Shown: in pieces, positions 29,434 to 40,727 of the stretch
How positions within the stretch are numbered: position 1 is the stretch's first letter
How the letters are laid out: every line of letters starts with the position of its first letter
NCBI GenBank assembly: GCA_000333855.2
Contig: CM007318.1
Coordinates: 1,503,522 to 1,567,521 of the forward strand
DNA length: 64,000 nucleotides
DNA from: Endotrypanum monterogeii
Taxonomy: Eukaryota; Euglenozoa; Kinetoplastea; Trypanosomatida; Trypanosomatidae
Reading direction: 5' to 3'
Made by a program: the position numbers and the translations under genes
The notes under the pieces: model-generated
Database searches by the model: none
The model's input: the letters and a program-made list of their open reading frames with translations, nothing else
Told to the model about the DNA's origin: nothing

Positions 29434-30096
29434 ATGGCGTCTGGCGGCTCTGTCATCGCAATCAAGTACAATGGCGGTGTGCTGATGGCAGCGGACACGC
29501 TGCTGTCGTACGGGTCTCTCGCAAAGTGGCCCAATATACCGCGCATTAAGCTGCTCGGAAATCACAATGCTGTCTGCGCTACTGGAGACTACGCCGACTT
29601 TCAGATGATGACAAAGCGGGTGGAAGAGACCATTGAACACCGGAGGATGTACCACAATGTAGACGACCTGAACCCAAGCGAAGTCTTCAGCTACTTGCAC
29701 CGTTGCATCTATCAGAAGCGCTGCGACTTTGAGCCGTGTATGTGTCAGATGGTCTTTGTTGGCACCCGCCACGGCGAGACTTTCCTGGCGGCTGTGGATG
29801 ACATCGGCACGCGCTGGGAGGATGACTGCGTCGCCACCGGCTATGGTAGTCATATCGCCCTGCCGTTACTGAGACAGGCGGTAGAGCAGAACCCTGGTGG
29901 CTTGTCGCACGCAGAGGCGTCGCGCATCCTCACCGACTGCCTTCGTGTGCTGTTTTACCGTGAGTGTCGTGCCATCAACAAGTTCCAGATTGCTGACGCA
30001 GCGGAAGACGGCGTTCGCATTAGTGAGCCTTTTGACGTGGAAACCAATTGGGAGTACGAGGGCTACCGCTTCGAGAAGACAGCCATCATTCGCTGA
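29434..30096 (+). CDS. PSMB4: 20S proteasome subunit beta-7 (PSMB4 type)
   Basis: A 220-residue protein from ATG 29434; the frame opens at 29359, but those extra residues are a pyrimidine-tract translation. It matches the PSMB4/beta-7 class: GGSVIAIKYNGGVLMAADTL, LSYGSLAKW with an NIPRI motif, GDYADFQ, ATGYGSHIALPLLR, and the C-terminal RVLFYRECRAINKFQIA and ETNWEYEGY. No catalytic threonine follows a propeptide in a GTTT context, consistent with beta-7 being a non-catalytic ring subunit in 20S proteasomes. A second copy is probably hidden in the gap at 25634-26572. Confidence 0.96.
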   Translation: MASGGSVIAIKYNGGVLMAADTLLSYGSLAKWPNIPRIKLLGNHNAVCATGDYADFQMMTKRVEETIEHRRMYHNVDDLNPSEVFSYLHRCIYQKRCDFEPCMCQMVFVGTRHGETFLAAVDDIGTRWEDDCVATGYGSHIALPLLRQAVEQNPGGLSHAEASRILTDCLRVLFYRECRAINKFQIADAAEDGVRISEPFDVETNWEYEGYRFEKTAIIR

Positions 30097-31566
30097 CGGT
30101 GAATAGTCTCCGGCGGCATGCGCCACCCAGCCATACACTCCTTTCACCTTCTCTCTGTTTCTACTTCGGTCATATATGTTGACGCTTTGCGGTGCTGTCG
30201 ATTCTTTCTTTCTCTCTTCCTGATCCCACGTGCATCGCGCTCCTCCTCAGATGACCCTAGGGGCGACTTCGCCAACGTAGAAGGGGTGAAGCGTTATAGC
30301 ACCCTGTCGATGTTCACTTCTAAGCTGCCCTGGAGAGAATGGAACTCTGAAGACTTCCGTTTCTATAAGGTGTTTTGTTCTGCGCGCCGCCAAACTCGGA
30401 TTCCGAAATAGCTGACAGTGAATGAAACGTTGTAGATTGAATATATTGATTTAGGGAAGTCATTTGGGTGTGCCATGGGGACACTGATTTTTGTACCAAA
30501 TGGTGGCAGCGGATGAACCTGGGCTGTTATGCTCCCCACTCAGAAACTTTGTTTCCTTTTCCCCAGCTTACACACGAAATGATTTTTTTTTTGTCGACTC
30601 TTCTTCAACTTCCTCCTCTTCCTTCCCCAAATCTTTCCCTGTTTCATTGGGCCTTGTGTGCTTTATGTTTTCCGCGCTCTACTTGCATGAATCCGCCACT
30701 TCTGACCTAACAATGCAAATGAGTCTGTAGTGGTGTACAGTGGCCCTTTCCCTTTGTTGGTGAGGAGTGTTGGGCTCGGCACGTGTAGTTGACCGGTGTG
30801 TGTATGTGTTTTTGTTTTCTTCTATACACTGTCAGCGAGTTAGCGCCTCATATCTCACGTTCATATTACCTGCTGTCACCGCTTCTGTGACCCCCTCCCC
30901 CCCCATTTTCAGCTGGGTAGTGGAGGTTGACTAGCTGAGCTGCCATTTCTGGTTTAGCTCCAGTGTCGACTCTTTGGTGACAGCTCACCATAGCGCTCTA
31001 AGCCCTTCGGTTCACGATATCGTACACCGATAACTACACGACTTTCGCACCCACTGTTGAAGTTGCACACACCCAAACGTCTCAGAACAGTCTCAAAGCG
31101 AGATCTCCTTGGGTCCTTATTTTGTCTCAGAACTTTCTGTTAATTTTTCTTTTTGTTTGGGGTTTTACTGTTCGTTGTCGGCATTATCTTTTTTTTTATC
31201 TTGGAGAGCGCTGCTCCAGGGGAAATACCTGGCACTCCCTAGTGACAAGGCTCTCGAACCCCACTCCCTCTCTTTACACCGCGTACCGGGGTCCTACTGC
31301 GCGTTTCTATTTTCCTTGTCGAGCTGGCTTTATCGGTAGCGACACAGCCGCCAAGGAGAACAGCTGAAGAAGGCTGTGTGCACCAAGTAGTAGAGCGCGT
31401 GCCTGTCGATCGGACAGTCTGCTGTACGTGTCCAAGGGCTTTCGCATTCACCATTTTTTTTATTATTATACCGGTTCCCTATATATATATATATATATAT
31501 ATATATCTTTTTGAGCCACCAGCATACAGCCAGACGTATACACTAGCGGTTGTCTATACTGCAGTC
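30097..31566 (+). other. Intergenic region before TOR
   Basis: About 1.5 kb. It includes the beta-7 trailer repeat (30174-30255), a C-run near 30892-30904, T-rich tracts and a pure AT run at 31481-31506, 60 bases before the TOR start. A 33-codon ATG frame (30310-30411) is the only slightly protein-like element and is not supported. Confidence 0.5.
30174..30255 (+). repeat. Proteasome beta-7 trailer, second copy
   Basis: Partner of 26573-26654, identical over 82 bases. Begins 78 bases after the beta-7 stop codon. Confidence 0.92.
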
Positions 31567-34500
31567 ATGGCGACAGTGGACTCGGAAAGACTGGCAGCCT
31601 CTATTCGCGGACTTGCGAGCAATGGAGACGAGCGCATCGCATTTGTGACGGAGGGGGTAAAGCAGGCGAAGGATTTGCAAGGAAAAAGTGTGCAAGAGTA
31701 TGAGATGGTTGTCTCGTCGCTGCTCATGTGCCTCGAGAACTTTGATGTGGTACATGGCACATCACTTGATGTACTCTGCGAACTTACCGTCCTGGACATT
31801 CTCTTGAGCCTTGATCTTTCTGTTATACAACTGTCCCAGTGTAATAGCTACTTGCGCCTCTGCCTCATGGCGGTCAACGAAATTCCTGTTGCTGTGGCAG
31901 CAGCAAAGACGTTCGCGGAGACACTCAGGTATAGCATGACCACAGACTTTGTCCGCGTTCAAATAGGAGAAACGCTCCAGTGGATCGCACTCTCAGACGT
32001 CAAGTTGCAGCCCCGTCGTATCTGTGGAATTTTAGTTCTTACAGAGGTTGCCCTTCGAATCCCAATGGTAATTTTGCCTAGGCTTTCTGAGGTGTTCGAT
32101 GGAGTTTGGGAATGTCTCGTGGTGCAAGACGAGGAAGTTCGCTTACGCGCTCTGTGTCTCTTCACACTGTGTGTGAAACTCCTTGTCAACCGCCCTGCCG
32201 CCATCTGTGCTGAGACCTGGGGCTTATTGGTGTCACACCTGAAAAGCAACCTCGCCTCCAATTCAAAAGAGAGACGCATCGCTGGTCTTCTCGCTTTTGA
32301 GCCCATCGTCATCAATTCGATTGGAACGAGCAACGTTCGCTACGAAGACCTATCTGTGTTGCTCAACCCGTACCTCGTGACAGGCGGAATGAACGTTAAC
32401 GCTGAGACGCGTGAGCTTCTTTTTCGTTGCGTTGTTGTTCTCTGCCGCTTTAGCGCACCGCTGTTCATCGAAAACCAGCTCAAAGATACAGTCACATTTG
32501 CACTGGACTCTGTTCACCACGATATTCAGCGAAACACTGCTTTCGAGATGCTATCTGAGATAATCCCGATCGTCGGCAAGGCAGAATTTTCGCCCTACGT
32601 GGGAGAAACATGGAAAGCTATAAAAGGTATATTTGAACAATCTCCTTCTCCATGCTGGAAGGCTTTGCAGTGTTTTTCCGTGATATGCAAAGTCTGCCGC
32701 CCGTCCAAGATGGAAACGTACGTGGACTCGTGTATCGAAAATGTTTTTGTGTGGGGAATTTCTGCAGAGCTTATTGAGTGTATGCGAGCCATCATCGAAT
32801 CCTCGACTGCGCAGTACCGAGAAAAATTAGAAGAGTCGTTGCTTGACATGATCTCGGTCACCTTGTGTGGTCTTCCATTCCGGCAGCAGATCGACGCGCC
32901 ACGTATCAGTGAGAATTCCGATGGAGTGGGGGCCTCCGAGTATCAGGTCTCTGTCGCTCTCAACGCCCTTAAGCAGTTTGGATTCTCGAACTCGGAACTC
33001 ATGGGCTATTTTTTGCGGGTATCAGTTCTCCCTTTTATTGACAATGGAAGCGTTGCTGTGCGCAACGCCGCCATTCATACGATTGTGAAGCTTCTCATTC
33101 CCCCAGGCGAGAAACGAGACCTCAGCATCGCGCGGCGCATGTGCGTCAACACCGTCATCACGCGCATGCTTGTGGTAGGGCTGTCGGACCCCAATCCTGT
33201 TGTCCGTCAAACCATTTTGAGTGCCTTCACCGAAGATTTTTACCCGTACCTTAGTGAGCAGCAGTATTTATTTCGTTTCTACTCTGCCTTGGGCGACGAA
33301 TCAATCAACTGTCGGGTGGCGGCAACAAAGCAGTTGTGCCAAATGATCCGATACGACCCATCTCATATACTCCCTGCATTACGTGAAGAGATGGTAGCTA
33401 TCCTGCATTTTATCGCGTCGACTTTTAACATGGACACAGTCCAAAATGGCTTTCGTCTCCTCGCTGCAATCGCCACGGGCGCCCCTCAACTGGTGGTAAA
33501 CTTTTCTGACGCCATCTGCGAAGCACTCCTTCCTTATTTCGGCACTATATCCCCCCGCTCCAGTATTTTGCTATCCTTATTGCACTGCTGTACGGCGGTG
33601 GCGATAGCGTTCCGGAAGTTTGGCCGGAGCTCCTTCTCTAGACGCGAAATCAACGTTGTGTGCGAACTTCTCGAAAGCTTACCAGCTGATCGGTCCTACC
33701 ATGCCACCCGACTTTCCTGTTTGCGCTTCTTGTCAGCAACCCTAGCACCCCTCATGGAAGGCGTCTCGCCGTATGTTCTGAATCCCCGACTTTTTCAACA
33801 GCTCTGCACACTGTTGAACAAGACAGAGGAGAGTATTGATATTCGCTTAGAAGTTTTACGGTGCATTGGCGTGATAGGTGCTCTTGGCTCGCATGTCTTT
33901 CAGTCTCTAAATCTCCAAGAAAAAGAGAAAGCTGGCGGTGTGAATGCGGTGGTGGACCGTGTGACACACCCCAAGTGCTGCCGTATAGTTCTCCGCGCTA
34001 TGTCGGCGCTGCTAGATCCGGAAAGCAAACGCTCTGCTGGGGCACGCGAAGGATTGCTCCGCACTTGTGTACAGACAATGCTGAACATTTTTGAGCATGT
34101 ACCTTGCTCCAAGAACGAGATTGGTCTGGTCATCGGACCTCTGGCTCGTGTGATAGGCCAGCTTCCTAGTGGGCATCTGTTCGCAACTGTCCTCTTCGAG
34201 TTCTGCAACATCATTCGCCATGGTGGCGCGGTGGTTCTCGACAGTGTTCATGAGATTTATCGCGTATTTGACACTACCTGGGAATTTCAGGCTAGCTACC
34301 GTTTCTTGGCAGTGCGTATGCTTTCCTTTGTCGCCAGCATTGAAAGCCCCTGCCATCTGAACTATGGTCAGCACCACTCTCGAATTCTTCCACAGCTCTT
34401 CGACACGCTGAACCGCGCCGAACTCCGCGCGGACCTCAAATATGCAGTCCTTGAATACATCGTACGCCACGTCAGCTTATTGCAGCCGTGCTCAGAAGCG

Positions 34501-37500
34501 GCGGTGGATAACCTTCTTGGCGCCATTCAAAATCCGACGAATGGACTAGAGTTCGTTAATCACTGTGTCGTTGCGCTAAAGGAGATTTGCCTCAAACTGT
34601 ACGTTGACGAGCTTGTAGGCGCTATCGTGCGCTGTTTGTTAGCGTGCCTCTCCGTCGACCTGGCACGCAAGACTCGTGGTCGTGATAGTATAGCGCTGTG
34701 TAACAATATCATGGGTGTTTTCTGCGTGCTCATCGAGCAGATGCAAGGCGATTTTCTCAAGCACTCCACCTACATCATCCAGGCCCTGAAGAATTACCGC
34801 ATAACCAATACAGAGTTTGGGGTAATGAACAACCATGTGGCAACCGGCCTCCGTTGCGCACGTAGTGCCAACTCGATCCAACAACACAACGCGGAAGTGG
34901 CTGTGCTGCTGAAGACGTGCGAATCCGTTGTGATGAAAAGCATGTCCCGCGTGGGTGAGGTCTGGAGCTACACGACGCCCAACGACGAAAACTCAAACGC
35001 AGCTATTCCGGAGGAGCGGACCCTGCCCATCAATGAGCAGCGTCTCATCAATCCCATGAAGGTCGTTCCGTTGACGAAGGAGGAATGGGTCAAGTGGTCC
35101 GATCAGTTTGCCATCACGCTCTTGCAGGAGTCACCTTTTCAGGTGTTCCGCTGCACAGCGGTTCCTCTGAGCATCAATGCAGCCCCACTAGTGGAAAAAT
35201 CGACCCAGTTCGTCCAAGATACACTCCAGATCGCCTTCCGTGCCATGTGGAATTATGCCAGCTCGGCGCTGCAGACCGCCATCACAGACTTCTTCCGGCA
35301 GTCATTTCGGCAGGCCATGATGTCCACCACCGTTCCGGCGGAGGTCGTGACCACGCTCCTTGGCATTGTAGAGTATATGGATCACGTTGGGAAAGCACTG
35401 TTTATATCCTACAACGATTTATCCGAATGTGCATGGAATCGGGGAATGCTAGCCAAGGCGCTCTTCTGGCGAGAGGCCGCATACCGAGAGGACCCTATCG
35501 GTACTGTGGAGTCTCTCATTTCTCTCTACAGCGAGTTACACATGGTGGACTCCTCCGTTGGGATCTTGAACATGGCGAGCGAGGAGCAGCGGCGCAGCCT
35601 ACTGCAGACAAGTCTTGTGAAGCTTGCGCGCTACACAGAGGCTCTTCAGCTGACGCAGCAGGAGCTGCTTCTGGACACGGCCCCGTCAGAGGCAAGCAGT
35701 TCGGATACCCTTTCAAAGAGCTACGGTTATAAAAATGGAAGCCGTCCATGGCCTCGCATGCTGCACTACAAGACCAATAGCGAGCTTACTATGTCCTTTT
35801 CAAAGTCTGAAGAAAGCGGACGCGACCGCCGTGCGGAGGTCAATGCGCGCCTCATGCTGTGCCTCAGCGAGCTCGGTGAATACGATAAGGTCCTAGAGCA
35901 ATGGGACAGCATGCTTAGTTGCTACAAGGAACGCGTCGCCGAGTCGGAAGAGCTGCACGTGCTTTTCTTTGTTTCGCAATACGCGGCAGACGCCTCGATT
36001 CGGTTGCAATCGTGGGACACGCTCGAGAATGTTCTGGAATGGTTGCCGCATGATATGATTCTCTATCACGTCTCAAAAGCAGCGCTGGATGTCGTGCATG
36101 GCAACTATGAGGACGCGCTTGTCTCGGTGACCAATGGACGAAAAATTCTGCTGGAGGATTTGACTAGTCTACTACACGAGTCTTATGCTCGCGCTTACGA
36201 GGGGCTGGTAGTGGCTCAACAGCTGACGGAAGTAGAGGAGGTTATTATTGCCAAGCAAACGCAAAAGGCTCTCAGCTCCTCTGCGCATATACCTCATCTT
36301 TGTCACCTCTGGGAACAGAGAATTCGAATGATGAATGCGACGGTGCCAACGTGGAAACAAGTGCTGGGAGTTCGCTGTCTCTTAATCTCGCCTCATGAAG
36401 ATGTGAAGACGCGCTTACAGTTCACCAAACTCTGTCGACGAGAAAACGCGCGGCAGATGGAAAAATTCACCCTTGACGAGTTGCTGGGGTTCACTAACCC
36501 AACTGTGGCCCAGCTGACGAGTCATAGTGTGAATCCGCGCGTAGTGATGCAGTATATCTCTTACCTCTCTGACACCAACGCACTCGGCCCTGACAGCCCT
36601 TTCGGCACCGAAAGTGACCTTATTAAAAAGATGATCGACGTGCACACCAAGGCAGAAAACTCTACTGTCCTTGCCAGGGCATACACACGCCTCGGTAGCA
36701 AGGTCAGTCTTTTGGAATCAGTTCAGTGCTTCAAAACTGCGACATTGTATGACCCACACTGGTTTCTAGCGTGGCGTAAGTGGGCCGAGGCTAATGCGCA
36801 GCTGCTCAAAATGCACAATGGCGAGGAAACGTGCCGCAATGCCATCGAGGGTTTTATCCGAAGTATTCAGCTCGGCTCCTCCGACTCGACGCTTATCCAA
36901 GACGTCTTGAAGCTTCTGACCCTTTGGTCAAACCACTGCGATAGTGATCAAAACCTGAAGGAGCTTCGCGAGCGCGTTTTCGACGTACCTTCACGCGTGT
37001 GGCATCTTGTTGTGCCGCAGTTGGTGGCACGGCTGGACACCGGCTCAGATGATAGCTGCCGGCTAGTCGCGGATGTTTTGACCAATGTAGGTTACGACTA
37101 CCCACACACTCTGGTATATCCGCTGAACTTGTGTACTATGTCGGATTCAGAGCGGCGCAAAAGATACTCAAATGAAATGCTGAGAAAGCTCCAGGAGCGG
37201 TATCCGATTATTGTGTTGCAGGGGCGTCTCATGATCGACGAACTTATTCGCGTCTCCTCCCTCATCTACGAGCAGTGGTACGACAAGCTGGAGGCGGCAG
37301 CGACAGCCTTCTTTGGCCGACGTAGCAAGGATGCGATGCTGCGTACGCTGTTACCAATTCACGATACGTTGACACGAGTCCCGGAGACGATAGTGGAGTC
37401 TGAGTTTTTATCTAAATACAGTAGGCGCCTGACAGAAGCACGAGATTGGATGCGGTCATATTCCTCAACACGCAACATGGGCGACATCCAATCAGCATGG

Positions 37501-38876
37501 AAGCTTTATCATAGCGTTTACTGTGATATCGATAATCAGATAAAATCGAGCAACACACTGCAACTTCAGTTCTGCAGTCCGAAACTCTTTGAGGCACGAA
37601 ACCTTTCTATCGGAATACCAGATGCACGGCCAGTTCGGGAAGAGTCGGTCGCGAAGGTGCACCGGTTCGAAAAGGATCTCATTGTGATAGCAAGTAAGCA
37701 ACGACCGAAACGGATCGAAATCCGGACGACAGAGGGTAAGTCTCAGAAGTTCCTGCTCAAAGGACGGGAGGATCTCCGCCTTGACGAGCGCGTCATGCAG
37801 CTCTTTTCGCTGGTCAATATCCTCATGCAATCAGATTCGAGAACGAGCAAAAACTTTGGCTTCCAAATCCAGCGCTACTCGGTCACGCCCTTAAAAGACA
37901 ACGTGGGCATTATTGGTTGGGTTGACGGCTGTGACACATTGCACGAGGTTGTAAAGCACTTTCGAGAGCGCAAATCGATTCCAGTGGAACTAGAGATGCG
38001 AATGCTGGACCAGATCATCACCTTTGACAACTCCAAGGCTTACGACCATCTGACAATCATGTCAAAGGTAGAAGTCATGGAATTTCTTTCCGATCACACT
38101 TCTGGTCAGGACATTAGGAAGGTCATGTGGAGCACCTCTCCAACTGCGAGCTATGGTACGATCGCCGCCGTATGTACACAACATCTCTGGCAAACATGAG
38201 CATCGTAGGCTACATCCTCGGCCTCGGTGACCGCCACCCAAACAATATTATGCTGCAGCGCGCATCGGGATTAGTCGTGCATATCGATTTTGGTGACTGT
38301 TTTGAGGTGGCCATGACGCGCGACAAATTTCCTGAGAAAGTGCCTTTCCGGCTGACGCGAATGTTGCGCAGCGCGCTCGATGTCTCGGGCGTCGACGGAG
38401 CTTACCGCGCTTGCTCAGAGACGGCGATGTGTGTCCTGCGCGAGGGCAGTCACAGTGTGCTAGCGCTTCTGGAAGCCTTCATTCAAGACCCGCTCATATC
38501 ATGGCGTCTCGTTAACAGACCTGGACAGGAGCCTGAATCGACGACCGACCACAAGACCATCGAGGAGCAAGTAAATATTGCCAACATGCGCAGTGCAGCT
38601 TCGAAGGCAGAGGTGGAATCTATCAGCTGCTCATCGGAGCAGCGGAACACCGATTCCTTCAGCGTCACGAAACACCTTTTCGGAGAGGAGGTAGACGTAG
38701 TGCACCAAGGTGTTTTTCTCTTTAACCGTCTTAGTTCCAAACTGAAGGGAAAAGACTTTATCTCAGCCGACACAGAGCCCCTCGACCCGCGGACGCAGGT
38801 AGGAGAACTCATAGAAGAAGCCACAGACATTACCAACGTGGCACAATCGTGGTCGGGATGGTACCCGTTTTGGTAG
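31567..38876 (+). CDS. TOR: TOR kinase (probably TOR2), interrupted by an apparent 1-base frameshift
   Basis: The first frame runs from ATG 31567 to a stop at 38199 (2210 residues). The frame 38127-38876 continues the same protein, and with one missing base near 38136-38145 the product would be about 2436 residues, usual for TOR. Residues 1-1100 are HEAT-like repeats, followed by the FAT region and an FRB domain at about 1885-1985 (LIRVSSLIYEQWYDKLEAAA). The kinase N-lobe contains KGREDLRLDERVMQLF. After the shift come the catalytic loop GLGDRHPNN, HIDFGDCFEVAMTR and the FATC end SGWYPFW. TOR controls growth; proximity to QDPR suggests TOR2 (inference from recalled Leishmania chromosome 34 order). 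The shift lies in the most conserved part, so an assembly error is more likely than a dead gene. Confidence 0.9.
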
Positions 38877-39768
38877 ATGAGGTACCCATATTACCGTTTT
38901 TTTTTTTTTTACCACGACAAACTCTATCATCGCGGGGGTACGGAGAAGCCATTCCACAGTCTTCGCTGAATTTTTTGACCTTTGTCATTGTTTCTTAGCT
39001 GCTCAGTGGTCTCTTTCATTCTTTTATTCCTCCTTAGTGCGTCGGTGTGTACTTCCAGTTATGAATCGATTTTGCGTCTCCATTCGTTGGGACACCACTT
39101 TTTCAGAGTCCCCGCCCCCCTCTCACTTACAATGATTGGTTCATGTCTCCACCCCTTTAGCCTCCTTTCGCTCCTACATGTGTGTGCAACATAGGAATCG
39201 CTCGTGGTTTCTCCAAAAGGGCTTGGTGAAGGTGTTTGGCGAAAAACCCGCAGGAACAACGGAGATGGTCTCATTTACATGACATCGTTGGTAGCGATGA
39301 ACCTATATTCGAGGAACATCGTCTGCGGGGTCTCTATACACGAAACAGAGGTGAAGCTGTGGCTCTACTTCTGTGAAGGCGGCTGTATAGCCCCGGCTGT
39401 CCATAGATGCTGCCACTCGTAGCTGCAAACATGAGCACCCTTGCCTTCTCCATGAAGGGGTCATAGGACTGGTTCTTTTCGTTCCCCTTTCATTCCTCGC
39501 ACCTGTCAACTTCTCTGAGAAGTAAAATTGCTTTCTCCACTACCCGTGTTTCCCTTTTTTTGAGCCGAACCTGCTCTTAGTCTGTGGTGGACACCATCCA
39601 CTAAACCGCATATCAGTAGCCCAGCGCATATTGACTACCGCCTGGCGATTTTTATTTCTTTGGATTACACTTTCCAGCGCTACGTGGCATGAGTCTTTGT
39701 AGATTGTGGCTTCGCTGATGTTATTCAGTTAATCGTTCCACAGGCTCCCCCTCGACTATCCTGCCACG
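38877..39768 (+). other. Intergenic region
   Basis: No supported gene. A T-run at 38898-38911 follows TOR, and pyrimidine-rich DNA is found at 38990-39040 and 39540-39560. Small frames on both strands are not protein-like. Confidence 0.5.
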
Positions 39769-40095
39769 ATGGCGGCTCTTGGATCCGATGTGCAAGCCAC
39801 CAGCGTTGAGTTGGTGTCTGTGATTGAGAGGATGAAGGAGCAAAAAACGTGGATTGAAGAACAAATTTCCGCGGAGGAGGCGGAGTACGCGAGTGTCCTC
39901 GCGGAAGCACGCGTTTTGCAGGAGAGACTCACTGTCCTAAAGGACAGTCTCGCGAAGAAGCAGGCAGTACGGGCGGACTTGGAACGGACGATTTCAGAGA
40001 CATACTCAGCTTTCAAGAGCATCCTAGACGCATCCAAGAGGCTGCTCTCCACTGTGAAAGAAGAGTCGTCGGTGCTAAAGGCGCAAATAGAATGA
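39769..40095 (+). CDS. SSNA1: SSNA1/DIP13-like basal body coiled-coil protein
   Basis: A 108-residue protein, almost entirely one coiled coil, matching SSNA1 (human NA14, Chlamydomonas DIP13) throughout: an ELVSVIERMKEQK start, the middle LQERLTVLKDSLAKKQ, and the diagnostic LERTISETYSAFKSILDASK near the end, followed by LLSTVKEESS. The length fits the family (about 110-120). SSNA1 assembles into fibrils, binds and remodels microtubules, and sits at centrioles, basal bodies and axonemes. In a flagellate cell a basal body or flagellum role is expected. The start codon is clear. Confidence 0.9.
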   Translation: MAALGSDVQATSVELVSVIERMKEQKTWIEEQISAEEAEYASVLAEARVLQERLTVLKDSLAKKQAVRADLERTISETYSAFKSILDASKRLLSTVKEESSVLKAQIE

Positions 40096-40727
40096 TGCCT
40101 GGAACATGAAGGAATCATGCGGGCTGAGAATGGCAGTCACAATATATAAACGCACACACAGACATATATATATATATATGTCTGTGTGTGCGTGTGGTGT
40201 TGAACTAATTTGGAATCTGCCTAGCACAAAGAAGACGCTGTTTTTCTAACGGCTCTGACCATGAACGATAAAGCTCCTCTGGGAGTAAACATACATGTAG
40301 ACTGGGAGCTGCTATGGCCTCTACCATGTGCCGGGTGGTTACCGTGGAGGGGCCTGTCTTCGACCACCTTCGCGCGTATGAAGGAATCTTCAGTACCGAT
40401 GTGGGTGTATATTCAATGTGGCTTTCTCCTTTTCCAACTGATCCTTTTGCCTTTTCTTTCTTGCCTCCTCGCCTTCGCACCTGGCCTCTTTCTTTGTGAC
40501 CCCTGTATCGGCTCCTCTTTTTTCCGATGAGTACCTTTTCAAAGAGATCAAAGAGTGCTTTAGGAATTGAAATAATAATAAAAAGAGGGGGAAGAAAACT
40601 TCATCGCAGTACGCACTCTCACACTCTCGGAATATACTCGCACATAAAACTTACAGATATTCTAGCTCCGAGCTCCCAAGGAAAACAAGACCAAAGGGCA
40701 CTGTGGAACGTACTCGGTCAAGAAAAG
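40096..40727 (+). other. Intergenic region with a perfect palindrome
   Basis: Holds the 42-base palindrome at 40151-40192 and pyrimidine-rich DNA at 40430-40520. Open frames at 40205-40530 on both strands are not supported. Confidence 0.55.
40151..40192. repeat. Perfect 42-bp palindrome
   Basis: The left arm CGCACACACAGACATATATA is followed by TA and the exact reverse complement of the arm. It lies 56 bases after the SSNA1 stop. In DNA it could extrude as a cruciform; in the 3' untranslated part of the transcript it would form a long hairpin. The function is unknown. Confidence 0.9.

Noticed and set aside
30310..30411. 33-codon frame after the beta-7 trailer repeat
   Set aside because: Too short and unsupported; no homology recognised.
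38100..38200. Programmed ribosomal frameshift in TOR
   Set aside because: No slippery heptamer or obvious stimulatory structure at the junction, and no precedent in TOR genes.
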